Positions 1 to 8,103 of a stretch of DNA of 64,000 bases are shown here, in pieces. This DNA comes from Streptomyces rhizoryzae. GTDB lineage: Bacteria > Actinomycetota > Actinomycetes > Streptomycetales > Streptomycetaceae. Position 1 is the stretch's first letter, and every line of letters begins with the position of its first letter. The stretch lies in the NCBI RefSeq assembly GCF_023155275.1, contig NZ_JALMUV010000003.1, positions 248,001-312,000 on the forward strand. Reading direction: 5' to 3'. A program made the position numbers and the translations under genes. The notes beneath the pieces were generated by a model. The model saw only the letters and a program-made list of their open reading frames with translations, searched no databases and had not been told where the DNA came from.

Positions 1-1
1 C

Positions 2-133
2 AACAAGGGCCCCCACGGGCACCAGGCCGGACACCACAAGGACGGCACCGCCGACGCGCGCCGTTCGACGGGCATCCACTGGAAGAAGCACAACGCGATC
101 ATGAAGATCATGCCGAACATTCCGCCGGGATGA
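2..133 (+). CDS. C-terminal end of an unrecognised protein (5' end outside window)
   Basis: An open frame enters from the left edge and ends at TGA 131-133, giving 43 residues rich in His, Gly and Lys and ending in ...MPNIPPG. I do not recognise the family, and the missing N-terminus prevents a functional call. The next small gene starts 10 bases downstream with GAGGAG-like bases between, so the two are probably co-transcribed. It could be a chance open frame, but the tight coupling argues for a real gene end. Confidence 0.45.
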   Translation, partial: NKGPHGHQAGHHKDGTADARRSTGIHWKKHNAIMKIMPNIPPG

Positions 134-143
134 GGAGCGACAC

Positions 144-302
144 ATGGCACAGCTGACGGCCCGACGCGTAGTGACCGCGCAGGTGGTGCTCATCGCCGGC
201 GCGGCGCTCGCCCTGCTGATCCGGGAGATTCCCGGGCTGGTACGCGAAATCCGCATCTGGCGGATGGCTGCCGTCCCCTCCGGGGCCCGCCACCCCCGGT
301 GA
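144..302 (+). CDS. Small single-helix membrane protein, DUF6893-like
   Basis: A 52-residue protein starts at ATG 144, preceded by GAGGAG-like bases at 132-138. It has one hydrophobic stretch (about residues 9-26, VVTAQVVLIAGAALALLI) followed by a basic amphipathic tail with Arg-Glu-Ile-Arg-Ile-Trp-Arg-Met. Tiny actinomycete proteins of the DUF6893 type have this layout of one helix, then a P-x-x-x-R-E-x-R-x-x-R-M tail. The function of such proteins is unknown to me. It lies just after the gene entering from the left edge and is probably in its operon. The family assignment is from memory and only moderately sure. Confidence 0.5.
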   Translation: MAQLTARRVVTAQVVLIAGAALALLIREIPGLVREIRIWRMAAVPSGARHPR

Positions 303-379
303 GGGCGGGCACGGAGCGAAGACGGCGGCGGTGCGCCGGCGGTCCGGTGCGGCGACGGCCGCTCCCGCACCGCCGGCGC

Positions 380-1387
380 TCAGACGCGCACCACCGCCTT
401 GCCGGTGTTCCGGCCCGCCAGGAGGCCCAGGAAGGCGTCCACCGCCTGATCGATACCGTCCTGGACGGTCTCCCGGAACACGATGCTCCCGTCCGCCAGC
501 CAGGAGGCCATGGCGCGGGCGAAGGCCGGGTAGCGGTCGGTGTGGTCGCCGACCTCGAAGCCGCGGAGGGTGAGCCGCTTCTTGATCACCTCGATCATGT
601 TGCGCGGCCCGGGCGGCGGTTCGCCGTGGTGGTAGCCGGAGATCGCCCCGCACAGCGCCGCCCGGCCACCCGGCCTGAGCGCCGCGATGGCGGCCTCCAG
701 ATGGTCGCCGCCCACGTTGTCGAAATGCACGTCGATACCGTCCGGCGCGGCCCGTCCCAGCAGCTCGTGCACCCTGCCGCTCCGGTAGTCGAACGCGGCG
801 GTGTACCCGAGGTCCCCGGTGAGGTGGCGCACCTTGTCCGGGGACCCGGCGCTGCCGATCACCGCCCCCGCGCCGAGCAGCCGGGCGAGCTGACCGGCCA
901 GACTCCCCACCGCACCGGCCGCGCCGGACACGAACACGGTGTCGCCCTCGCGCACCGCGGCGATCTCCGTCAGCCCCACGTAGGCGCTGAGGCCCGTCAT
1001 CCCCAGCACCCCGAGGAACGCCGAGTCCGGCACCCCCGCCACCCGCTCCGGCCGGGTGAAGCAGCGGGCCGGAGCGACCGCGGCCGTGCGCCAGCCGAGG
1101 TCGCTGAGCACCAGATCGCCGCGGACCAGCCCGTCGGCCCGCGACCGCACCACCTCACCGACCGCCCCGCCCGTCATGGGCCGGTGCAACGGGTAGACGG
1201 GCACGTCGGGCAGGGGGGTGCCCATGAGCACCCGCATGTACGGATCGACCGAGACGAAGCGGTTGCGCACCAGCACCTCGCCCTCGGCGGGCTCGCCCAA
1301 CTCCCGTTCCACCAGCCGGAAATTCGCCGGGGAGGGCATCCCCGCGGGCCGGGCCACCAGGTGCCATTCCCGAGCGGTGAGCGTCAT
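380..1387 (-). CDS. Zinc-independent MDR-family NADP-dependent oxidoreductase
   Basis: A 335-residue medium-chain dehydrogenase/reductase of the leukotriene-B4-dehydrogenase/CurA type, predicted to reduce activated double bonds or quinone-like substrates with NADPH in the cytoplasm. The N-terminal GroES-like part has FVSVDPYMRVLM, typical of this branch. The cofactor site reads VFVSGAAGAVGSLAGQLA (A-A-x-G-x-V-G), followed by VDVHFDNVGGDHLEAA-like sequence, and it closes with GKAVVRV. No structural-zinc cysteine cluster is visible. The ATG at 1387 overlaps the TGA of the upstream HxlR gene by four bases, so the two are translationally coupled. The regulator is therefore probably local. The exact substrate cannot be read from the sequence. 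Confidence 0.88.
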   Translation of the reverse strand: MTLTAREWHLVARPAGMPSPANFRLVERELGEPAEGEVLVRNRFVSVDPYMRVLMGTPLPDVPVYPLHRPMTGGAVGEVVRSRADGLVRGDLVLSDLGWRTAAVAPARCFTRPERVAGVPDSAFLGVLGMTGLSAYVGLTEIAAVREGDTVFVSGAAGAVGSLAGQLARLLGAGAVIGSAGSPDKVRHLTGDLGYTAAFDYRSGRVHELLGRAAPDGIDVHFDNVGGDHLEAAIAALRPGGRAALCGAISGYHHGEPPPGPRNMIEVIKKRLTLRGFEVGDHTDRYPAFARAMASWLADGSIVFRETVQDGIDQAVDAFLGLLAGRNTGKAVVRV

Positions 1388-1809
1388 GACCGCCGGCCTC
1401 CCCGGTCGCCTGCCCGGTCGCCTGACCGGCCGTCGATCGGGCCCTCCGCCCGGCTGCTCGCCTGCTCGGCCTCCGTCCGGGAGCCGATCTCCACCGCCCA
1501 GCGGTCGGCCCAGCGGACGAGCGGGTGCAGTGCCTGGCACGCCTCCTGTCCCAGCGGGGTGAGGGTGTACCGGGCGTCCGGGAGCTGCCGGACCACCCGG
1601 GCGGCCAGCAGCTCGGTCAGGCGCTGGCGCAGCACGCTGGAGGACATCCCGTCGCACCGCTTCTGCAACGGACGGAACCCCAGCGGGTCCGCCCGCAGCT
1701 CCCACAGGAGCCGCAGACTCCACCGCCGGCCGAACAGATCGAGCGCGGCCCTCACCGGACGGCCGGTGGTGCAACCGCCAACCGGCTGCCCCGGCACAGC
1801 AGTTGTCAT
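1384..1809 (-). CDS. HxlR-family winged-helix transcriptional regulator
   Basis: A 141-residue protein with the HxlR core: an N-terminal Cys (GGCTTGRPVRAALDLFGRRWSLRLLWEL), the ...GFRPLQKRCDGMSSSVLRQRLTEL recognition region, and the wing YTLTPLGQEACQALHPLVRWADRW. Such proteins are usually redox- or electrophile-sensing dimers acting on adjacent enzyme genes. It is the first gene of a two-gene operon with the oxidoreductase and is divergent from the nitronate monooxygenase gene, with 90 bases between the starts. It probably controls one or both directions. The C-terminal tail after about residue 115 is low-complexity (Arg/Gly/Ser). Confidence 0.88.
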   Translation of the reverse strand: MTTAVPGQPVGGCTTGRPVRAALDLFGRRWSLRLLWELRADPLGFRPLQKRCDGMSSSVLRQRLTELLAARVVRQLPDARYTLTPLGQEACQALHPLVRWADRWAVEIGSRTEAEQASSRAEGPIDGRSGDRAGDRGGRRS

Positions 1810-1899
1810 CGCGAAGCGCCCCCCTCCCGCTCTCGGTGCTTCGGATTGCGACACGCTACCACCGCCGCGCGCTCCGGAAATCGAAAGGAAGGGGTTGCC

Positions 1900-2940
1900 G
1901 TGGACACCGCCCTGACCACGCCGCTGTGCCAGGCATGGGGGCTCTCCGCCCCGATCGTCCAGGCACCCATCGGATCGGCCACGACTCCGGAACTGGCGGC
2001 GGCGGTGAGCGAGTCCGGGGGCCTCGGCACGCTCGCGCTGACCTGGGTCACGCCGGCCGAGGCCAGACACCGCATCCGCGGCACCCGGCGGCTCACCCGC
2101 CGGCCCTTCGGGGTCAACCTCGTCCTGGACTTCCCGGTCCAGGACCTCCTGGCGGTGTGCCTGGACGAAGGCGTGCCGATCGTCTCCACGTTCTGGGGCG
2201 ACCCGGCCGCCGTCACCGCGCGGGTGCACGCCGCGGGGGCCCGGCACGTGCACACCGTCGGCAGCGTCGAGGAGGCCCGCCGGGCGGCCGGCGCGGGCGT
2301 GGACGCGGTGGTCGCGCAGGGCTGGGAGGCCGGCGGCCACGTGCGGGGACGGACCACCACGATGGCGCTGGTGCCCGCGGTGGCCGACGCGGTGCACCCG
2401 GTGCCCGTGCTCGCGGCCGGCGGCATCGCGGACGGGCGCGGCCTGGCCGCCGCACTGGCCCTGGGCGCCCAGGCCGGCTGGCTCGGTACCCGCTTCCTGA
2501 CCGCGCGGGAGGCCAACACCCACCAGGCGTACCGCACGGCCGTCCGGCGCGCGACGGCGGACGGGACGACCTGCACCGGCTGCTTCGACGGCGGCTGGCC
2601 CGACGCTCCGCACCGCGCCCTGCGCAACTCCACCGTCACCGCCTGGGAACGCGCGGGCCGGCCGCCGCATCCGCACCGCCCCGGAGAGGGCGACGTGGTG
2701 GCCACCACCGCCGACGGCCGGAAGCACCTCCGCTACGACGACATGATCCCGACCCGGGACGCGGTCGGCGACCTGGAGGCGATGGCCCTCTACGCGGGCC
2801 AGGCAGCGGGTCTGGTGACACATACGACGGCCCCGGCCGCCGAGATCGTGCGCACCGTCGCGGAACACGCCGCCGGGATCCTGAACGGAACCGGCCACCG
2901 GCACCCCCGCCACCACGGCCCCGCCGTGTCCGCCCCCTGA
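1900..2940 (+). CDS. Nitronate monooxygenase (2-nitropropane dioxygenase family)
   Basis: A 346-residue FMN-dependent TIM-barrel enzyme of the NMO family, which oxidises alkyl nitronates and similar acids. Visible family features are the N-terminal substrate/FMN strand IVQAPIGSATTPELAAAVSESGGLGTL, the conserved VVAQGWEAGGHVRG loop, and the phosphate-binding PVLAAGGIADGRGLAAALALGAQAGWLGTRFL. Start chosen: GTG 1900, with AAAGGAAGGGG at 1884-1894. Residues upstream in frame look like non-coding sequence. The gene is divergent from an HxlR regulator, which is the likely controller, since both products deal with reactive small organics. Confidence 0.87.
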   Translation: MDTALTTPLCQAWGLSAPIVQAPIGSATTPELAAAVSESGGLGTLALTWVTPAEARHRIRGTRRLTRRPFGVNLVLDFPVQDLLAVCLDEGVPIVSTFWGDPAAVTARVHAAGARHVHTVGSVEEARRAAGAGVDAVVAQGWEAGGHVRGRTTTMALVPAVADAVHPVPVLAAGGIADGRGLAAALALGAQAGWLGTRFLTAREANTHQAYRTAVRRATADGTTCTGCFDGGWPDAPHRALRNSTVTAWERAGRPPHPHRPGEGDVVATTADGRKHLRYDDMIPTRDAVGDLEAMALYAGQAAGLVTHTTAPAAEIVRTVAEHAAGILNGTGHRHPRHHGPAVSAP

Positions 2941-3175
2941 CCGGGCCTGGGGCACGCCCCGCGGCAGGCGGTCGACGAGAGCGGCGAGGGCCACCGCGCG
3001 CCGGACCCGGCTCACCGAGGGACAGCCGCGACGTCGGGCAGGTTCAACCCCCCACCTGCGCAAGGCACGTGACCGGCCCCGCGCACCGCTGGGCGAGCGG
3101 CCCCGGCCCGCCTGACGCGGGCGGGGCGCGTCCGCCGCTCCTTGGCTGTCAGCGGGTGCCGCTACGGTGCCCGCC

Positions 3176-3916
3176 ATGACCGAGATCTCCTTCTGGAACT
3201 GTCCGCCCGACCGGCCCGTCCGCGGTTCGGACTCCGACGAGTACCAGATCACCCTCATCGACCCGCCGTCGCGCGGCAGCATCACCCCGCTGCCGCCCCA
3301 CGACCCCGCGCGGGCACGGGAGTTCGCCGAAGCGTTCTCCACCCTCGACGCGGTGCTGGAGGAGCTGCCGCTCCGGCCGGCGTCCGAGACGCTCACCGTG
3401 GACGTACGGGCCGACCTGGACCTGATCGCGGTCGGCTGCTGGGGCCCGGTGACCTGGATATCCGATCCTGCCCTGGCGGCCTACGACGCCGGGATGACGC
3501 CGGTGCTCGACGAGGTCACGGCGCTCCACGCGCGCCATCCGCGCGCCCTGATCGTGGGCTCCGCCGCGCCGGACTTCGGTGAGACGCACACCGAAGACGT
3601 GATCTGCCTGCCCGAGGGGCAGACGCTGTTCGCCTCCGGCTTCCCCGCGTACGAGAGTCCCTGGCACGTCGAAGGCGACCCGGAAGCGATCCTGGGAGCG
3701 CTCGGCATCGAGCCGGCCGATCTGACGGAAGACGACCGGGCATATCTCGGCCTGGGCGGCGAACCCCACCTCACGAACTGGGGCATGCTGGGCGGCCTGG
3801 TCCTCGAACGCTGCGGCCGCACCCTCCGCAGCGGGCTTCAGATGTCCGTCTTCCGCGTCCGCCACACCGAGGACTGCACCGCGGCGATGGAGGAGATGTG
3901 GACGATGGCACCGTAG
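3176..3916 (+). CDS. Uncharacterised cytoplasmic protein (246 aa)
   Basis: A 246-residue acidic protein beginning MTEISFWNCPPDRP; ATG 3176 is preferred over the in-frame GTG at 3167, although neither has a strong ribosome-binding site. No signal peptide or membrane segment is seen. Conserved-looking blocks are GCWGPVTWISDPALAAYDAGMTPVLDEVTALHARHP and the Glu/Asp-rich middle (DLTEDDRAYLGLGGEPH). I faintly recall a Streptomyces DUF (possibly DUF6333) with the same opening but cannot confirm it. It stands alone between a convergent-free 235-base gap on the left and a TetR-like operator on the right. No function is proposed. Confidence 0.7.
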   Translation: MTEISFWNCPPDRPVRGSDSDEYQITLIDPPSRGSITPLPPHDPARAREFAEAFSTLDAVLEELPLRPASETLTVDVRADLDLIAVGCWGPVTWISDPALAAYDAGMTPVLDEVTALHARHPRALIVGSAAPDFGETHTEDVICLPEGQTLFASGFPAYESPWHVEGDPEAILGALGIEPADLTEDDRAYLGLGGEPHLTNWGMLGGLVLERCGRTLRSGLQMSVFRVRHTEDCTAAMEEMWTMAP

Positions 3917-3970
3917 TCCCGATGTCGGCACCGGGGCCGGGCGGGGGTGGCACCGGGCAGGGTTGGAATA

Positions 3971-3990
3971 ACTAGACCGGTCGTCATAGT
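3971..3990 (+). promoter_or_regulatory. Palindromic TetR-type operator and -10-like element
   Basis: An AT-richer patch contains ACTAGACCGGTCGTCATAGT with the perfect 8-bp palindrome GACCGGTC at 3975-3982 and a CATAGT -10-like hexamer at 3985-3990, just upstream of the broken TetR gene. It is probably the autoregulatory site left from that gene. Confidence 0.4.
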
Positions 3991-4008
3991 GGGGTTGGCG
4001 TGACGGGC

Positions 4009-4552
4009 ATGGCTCGTCGAACCGACAGCCGGCGGCGGATGCTGGAGTCCGCCGCCGAGCTCTTCCATGCGCAGGGTTATCACGCCACCGGCCTCAACCA
4101 GGTGGTCACCGCCAGCGGGGCCCTCAAGGGCTCGCTGTACTTCCACTTCCCGGGGGCAAGGAGCAACTCGCCGCCGAAGCACCGAAATTGACGGGCAGTC
4201 GTCTGTGCGAGACGTTGGGGCAGGCCCTCGCCGAGGCGCCGGACGCGGCGAGTGCGATCGGTGCGGTCGTCGATCTGCTGAGCGGGGTGCTGACCGAGTC
4301 CGGGTTCCAGCGCGGCTGCCGCTCGCGTCCGTCACCCTGGACGCCGCGGCGGACAGCGAACCGATCCGGCAAGCCTGTGCCGAAGGCTTCCTGGGCCTCA
4401 CCCACCCCGTCCTCGACGCCGAGCAGTCGGCCGTCCGGAGGAGTGAACCGCCCCGCGGGCCCGCACCCGTCTCCCCTCTCAAGGCACTTCTGGAGACCGG
4501 TGAGGCGCTCCCTGGCCTCGTGGCTACCGGTGCGGACGGTGCGGATGCCTGA
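4009..4552 (+). pseudogene. Broken TetR-family regulator (frameshifted)
   Basis: The first 45 codons give a normal TetR DNA-binding domain (MARRTDSRRRMLESAAELFHAQGYHATGLNQVV...GSLYFHFPG). At the G-run 4152-4156 the frame breaks; one missing G restores KEQLAAEAPKL... in the next frame. A second single-base loss near 4317-4320 is needed to read on into LASVTLDAAADSEPIRQACAEGFLGL. Beyond about 4410 no frame makes sense, and the tail overlaps the convergent monooxygenase gene. As read, only a 61-63-residue HTH fragment is made from GTG 4000 or ATG 4009. It is either a decayed gene or a victim of consensus errors; the missing C-terminus favours decay. Confidence 0.75.
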
Positions 4553-5756
4553 CTTCGGACCGCTTCCCCTGGGGCGGCGGTGCGGGGGCGGGGTAGTCCG
4601 GCAGGTCCACGGTGCTGCTGACCCGCTCGCCCAGTCTGAGCATCCCGTTCAGGAACAGGGGGCGGGAGAGCAGGGCGTTGCGGAAGCGGATGCCGGCGGC
4701 GGTGCGGGGGGCGAGGAACCTGCCGGTGCGGCCGCCGCCTGACTGGCAGCCCTGGGCGTACCCGCGGAGCCGGTTCTCGTAGCGGGTGAAGGCCGCCCGG
4801 TGGTCGCCCTGGGCGCGGGCCAGTTCGCCGGCCAGGACGTACGCGGCGACCATCGCCGTTCCGGTGCCCATGCCGCCGAGGGTGGCCCCGCAGGCGGCGT
4901 CGCCGACGAGGCAGACCCGGCCCCTGGACCAGGTGGCCACGTCGGCCCGGCTGATCGAGTCGAAGTACAGCTCGGGTGCCTGGCGCAGGGTGGCGAGCAG
5001 GTGCGGCACCTGCCAGCCGAGGTCGGAGAACGCGTCGGTGATCAGGCGTTTCTGCTGGTCCGGGTCGTGCCGGTCGTAGCGGAGCCGGGGCGCGGCGAAG
5101 ACGAAGAACGCCTGTGCCCGGTCCGGGTTCCCGGGCCCGGCGCCGACCGCGGCCAGCCGGCCCGGCGTGTTGTAGCCGACCGAGCCGTTCGCCACCCCCA
5201 GGTCGTTGGGCAGCTGCCAGGTGGCGGCGTAGTGGCCCAGGTGGCTGACGTAGTCCTCCTCCGGGCCGAAGACGAGGCGGCGGACGTGGGAGTGCAGGCC
5301 GTCCGCGCCGATGACCAGGTCGAAGTCGCGGGTGAGGCCGCTGTGGAAGTCGGCCCGGACGCCGGTGGATGTCTCGGTGAGGCGGCTGACCGAGTCGCCG
5401 AAGAGGTACTCGGTGCGGGGGAGGCTGTGCTCGTGGAGCACGCGGGCCAGGTCGCCGCGGAGAACTTCGAGCTCGCCGCCGGCGAACTCGGCGGGCAGGT
5501 GCAGCAGGGTCCGGCCGTGTTCGTCGACGAAGCGTATCGGGCTGCCGCCGGTCTGGATCCGGCGCAGCTCGGGGAGCAGGCCCATCCGTTCCAGCACGGT
5601 GCGGTGCGTGGCGCCGCGGAAGTCGACTGCCTGGCCGCCCTCGCGCAGGGCTGGGGCCCGTTCGACGACGGTGGGCCGGAAGCCGTACCGGCCGAGCCAG
5701 TAGGCCAGCGCCGGGCCCGCGATGCTCGCCCCGGAGATCAGGACGGTTCCGTTCAT
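4524..5756 (-). CDS. FAD-dependent aromatic monooxygenase (TetX/PHBH type)
   Basis: A 410-residue flavoprotein hydroxylase. It begins MNGTVLISGASIAGPALAYWLGRYGF with the Rossmann GxSxxG loop, has the DG-type FDLVIGADGLHSHVR motif in the middle, and the second FAD motif RVCLVGDAACGATLGGMGTGTAMVAAY near residues 285-310. Such enzymes hydroxylate aromatic or polyketide-like compounds using NAD(P)H and O2. Start ATG 5756 is chosen because the frame upstream is non-coding and repetitive. The gene is divergent from the TetR gene at 6009 with an operator-like palindrome between, the classic regulator/monooxygenase arrangement. Its 3' end overlaps the remains of another TetR gene. Confidence 0.87.
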   Translation of the reverse strand: MNGTVLISGASIAGPALAYWLGRYGFRPTVVERAPALREGGQAVDFRGATHRTVLERMGLLPELRRIQTGGSPIRFVDEHGRTLLHLPAEFAGGELEVLRGDLARVLHEHSLPRTEYLFGDSVSRLTETSTGVRADFHSGLTRDFDLVIGADGLHSHVRRLVFGPEEDYVSHLGHYAATWQLPNDLGVANGSVGYNTPGRLAAVGAGPGNPDRAQAFFVFAAPRLRYDRHDPDQQKRLITDAFSDLGWQVPHLLATLRQAPELYFDSISRADVATWSRGRVCLVGDAACGATLGGMGTGTAMVAAYVLAGELARAQGDHRAAFTRYENRLRGYAQGCQSGGGRTGRFLAPRTAAGIRFRNALLSRPLFLNGMLRLGERVSSTVDLPDYPAPAPPPQGKRSEVRHPHRPHR

Positions 5757-5802
5757 GGGGTGCGTGCCTTTCGTGGAGTTCGTGGCGTTCGTTCCGGAGG
5801 TC

Positions 5803-5852
5803 GGGTCCGAGGAAAGCCGGGTCCGAGGGGGAGCCGGGTCCGAGGAGGAGTC
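5803..5852. repeat. Short direct repeats, three copies of GGGTCCGAGG, period 16-17
   Basis: GGGTCCGAGG recurs at 5803, 5819 and 5836, between the start of the monooxygenase gene and the divergent promoter. It would lie in the 5' untranslated region of the monooxygenase transcript. No function is evident. Confidence 0.6.
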
Positions 5853-5900
5853 GTGCCCTGAGCGCAGTCGTGTCGCGAAACTGTGTCCGGCGGACGCTGA

Positions 5901-5926
5901 TGTTAAGTGTGTACCGTAGATACAGT
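5901..5926. promoter_or_regulatory. Divergent promoter with TetR-type operator
   Basis: An AT-rich stretch includes TTAAGT and an interrupted palindrome TGTA-CCGTAGA-TACA (5910-5924). This is the shape of many TetR-family operators that overlap the promoter of the target enzyme gene. It lies between the monooxygenase (-) and the TetR gene (+), so the TetR product probably binds here. Confidence 0.5.
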
Positions 5927-6008
5927 TGGTTGGGCAAGGGGTGCCGAGAAGCGCCGGGGCGGCGCGCGATGCGGTAGCGGGCAGGACGACGGCAGGGCGG
6001 GAGGCGCG

Positions 6009-6728
6009 GTGCGCGGCGGCGAACGGACGGGCGTGGTACGGCTGTTGTGGGGGCCGCCGGCCAAACCGGCGCGGGGGCCCAAGCCGACACTCGACCTGGA
6101 GCGCATCGCGCGGGCCGGGATCGCGCTCGCCGACGCGGAAGGACTGGCCGAGGTGTCCATGCAGCGGGTCGCCGCGCACCTGGGCGTGACCAAGATGGCG
6201 CTGTACCGCTACGTGCCGGGCAAGGCCGAGCTGGTCGCGCTGATGGTGGACGCCGCGATCGGCCCGTACCCGGCGGAGCGGGGGTGGCGCGGCGGCTGGC
6301 GCGAGCAGCTGGCGGAGTGGGCCCGCGGGCTGGCCGAGGTCTTCGGCCGGCATCCCTGGGTGCTGGAGGTGACCGTCGGGCCGCGGGTGATGGGTCCGGC
6401 GGAACTCTCCTGGCTGGAGCGCGCCGTGTCCGCCCTGGACGGTACGGGGCTCAGCGGTGCCGAACGGATGGACGCGGCGGTGCTGCTGGTCAGTCATGTG
6501 CGCGGCATCACCCAGCAGGCCCGTGCCGCAGGCGGAAAGGGCCCTGCCGAGGAGCAACTGGGCGCGATCCTGGGGGAGTTGCTGCGGGAGCACGGGGAGC
6601 GCTTCCCCGCGCTGAGCGGGGCCCTGGCGTCGGCGGCCGCCTCCGGGGGGCAGGACCAGGCATGGGAGTTCGGCCTGCACCGCATCCTGGACGGACTGGC
6701 CGCACTCATCGAGGTGCGCGCCACGTGA
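6009..6728 (+). CDS. TetR-family regulator (TetR_C_1-like)
   Basis: A 239-residue regulator. The HTH is LDLERIARAGIALADAEGLAEVSMQRVAAHLGVTKMALYRYVPGKAELVALMVDAAI (about residues 24-80). The C-terminal half has the aromatic/hydrophobic ligand-binding style of the tetracycline-repressor branch, with RHPWVLEVTVGPRVMGPAELSWLERAVSAL. Start GTG 6009 follows GGGAGGCG at 5998-6005; a second GTG at 6033 is possible. It is divergent from the FAD monooxygenase and most likely represses it until an aromatic ligand binds. The NTF2-like gene follows 63 bases downstream. Confidence 0.85.
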   Translation: MRGGERTGVVRLLWGPPAKPARGPKPTLDLERIARAGIALADAEGLAEVSMQRVAAHLGVTKMALYRYVPGKAELVALMVDAAIGPYPAERGWRGGWREQLAEWARGLAEVFGRHPWVLEVTVGPRVMGPAELSWLERAVSALDGTGLSGAERMDAAVLLVSHVRGITQQARAAGGKGPAEEQLGAILGELLREHGERFPALSGALASAAASGGQDQAWEFGLHRILDGLAALIEVRAT

Positions 6729-6791
6729 CGGGGCCGCGCCTGCCGGGCCGGCGAATCCGCTTGCGGCGGGGCGGGGGAATGCGCTGACGAT

Positions 6792-7202
6792 ATGGGCATG
6801 GACAGTGCATCGGATGAGGTGGACGAGGCGGACGAGGTGAAGCAGGCGATCGAGGCCGAGTTGCAGCTCATGGACCCACGGGTCCGCTCCTCCCGGGAGC
6901 GCGCGGGGCGGCTGCTCGACCCGGAATTCGTGGAGGTCGGCGGTTCGGGGCGGCGGTGGACGTACGCAGCGGTGCTCGCGGAGCTGCCCGGCCAGGCGGG
7001 GAGTTCGGCCGACGGGCCCCGCTACGAGCCCTCCCGGATGGCGGGCGTGCGGCTCGCGCCGGGGCTGGTGCACCTGACGTTCGAGACGCGGCTCGGCGAC
7101 CGCCGGACGCGGCACAGTTCGCTGTGGCGCCGGGCGGACGGGGTCGGGGCCTGGCGGATGTACTACCACCAGGCCACGCGGGTACCGCCGGGCGTGGCCT
7201 GA
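6792..7202 (+). CDS. NTF2-like / DUF4440 small protein
   Basis: A 136-residue protein with the NTF2-fold pattern: an N-terminal helix EVKQAIEAELQLMDPRVRSSRERAGRLLDPEFVEVGGSGRRWTYAAVLAEL, then alternating strands ending HSSLWRRADGVGAWRMYYHQATRVPPG. DUF4440-type members are cytoplasmic and may be enzymes, chaperones or ligand binders; no catalytic residue is certain. Start ATG 6792 or 6798. It follows the TetR gene in the same direction, and the response-regulator remains converge on it from the right. Confidence 0.78.
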   Translation: MGMDSASDEVDEADEVKQAIEAELQLMDPRVRSSRERAGRLLDPEFVEVGGSGRRWTYAAVLAELPGQAGSSADGPRYEPSRMAGVRLAPGLVHLTFETRLGDRRTRHSSLWRRADGVGAWRMYYHQATRVPPGVA

Positions 7203-7223
7203 GCGCCGTCCTGGGCCCCGGCG

Positions 7224-7868
7224 TCAGCTTCCCAGGAAGCGCAGCACCGCCAGGACCCGGCGGTTGGTGCCGCTGTCCCGGGGGAGCCGGAGCTTGTCGA
7301 ACACCGCGTTGGCGTACTTCTCCACCGCGCTCCGGGAGACGAAGAGCTGCTGTGCGATGGCGGTGTTGGTGTGCCCCTGCGCCATGAGGGCCAGGACGGC
7401 GCGTTCGCGGTCGGTCAGCAGGGCGAGTTCGTCGGTGTGGCGCGAGCGGGTGAGCATACGGCGCACGACCTCCGGGTCGAACACCGTGTCACCGCCGCCC
7501 ACCCGTTCCAGCGCGGTGAGGAACTCCTCCACCCTGGCGACCCGGTCCTTGAGCAGGCACCCCAGGCCGCGGGTGTCCGCGGTGAGCAGCTCGGTGGCGT
7601 ACCGGGGCTCGACGTACTGGGAGAGGACCAGCACGCCGACCCGGGGATGCGCGGCCCGCAGCCGCAGGGCGGCCCGCAGCCCTTCGTCGGTGTGGGTCGG
7701 CGGCATGCGGACGTCGATGACGGCGACGTCCGGCGGGCCGGCGGCGACCGCGGCCAGGAGCGCGTCCGCGTCACCGACCGCGGCGGCCACCTCGTGCCCC
7801 TCGTCGGCCAGCAGGTGCACCAGTCACTCGCGCAGCAGTGCCGAGTCCTCGGCGAGCATCACGCGCAC
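7224..7868 (-). pseudogene. LuxR-type response regulator interrupted by an in-frame TGA
   Basis: From GTG 7868 the sequence reads VRVMLAEDSALLRE, then TGA (7824-7826), then continues in the same frame LVHLLADEGHEVAAAVG... to a normal NarL-type receiver (VIDVRMPPTHTDEG), KD loop (LLKDRVARVEEF) and LuxR HTH (TDRERAVLALMAQGHTNTAIAQQLFVSRSAVEKY). The stop sits where this family has Gly (GGA to TGA is one substitution). Re-initiation at GTG 7820 could give a 198-residue protein lacking the first strand and the acidic pocket, so it could not be phosphorylated normally. The upstream kinase is also ruined, so real decay is likely. Confidence 0.8.
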
Positions 7869-8103
7869 GGCAGCTCCGCAACCACCCGGGTGGGCCCGCC
7901 CGGTGGGCTCTCCACGCTCAACCGCCCGTCGGGTACGCGGCGTCCCCGCCGAGCAGGAGGGCCACCCGCCGTTGTTCCAGCGCGGCCACCGCGACCACCG
8001 GCCGGCTCCAGCGCGCCACGCCCCAGGCGGCCAGGGCGGCGAGCGCGGCGTACACCGACAGGGTGCCGAGCACCAGGCCCGCCGCCGTACGCACCGGCCT
8101 CAT
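7859..8103 (-). pseudogene. Histidine kinase remnant: N-terminal membrane segment joined to the last residues
   Basis: ATG 8103 overlaps the DedA stop (ATGA). The product starts MRPVRTAAGLVLGTLSVYAALAALAAWGVARW, one membrane helix, then ...ALEQRRVALLLGGDAAYPTGG and a stop at 7918. In another frame from about 7930 the kinase tail DGRLSVESPPGGPTRVVAELPCA ends at TGA 7859-7861. This matches the last residues of the intact kinase at 33356-34654 (SPPGGPTV..LELPCA). The DHp and ATPase core, some 300 codons, is missing, so a large internal deletion has occurred. The remnant lies in the usual order: kinase, then overlapping regulator. Confidence 0.7.

Noticed and set aside
1384..3396. Long minus-strand open frame overlapping the nitronate monooxygenase
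   Set aside because: It is the antisense of a clear gene; only its last 141 codons (HxlR) have family features.
3838..7169. Very long minus-strand frames across the TetR and monooxygenase region
   Set aside because: High-GC shadow frames; only 5756-4524 carries flavoprotein motifs.
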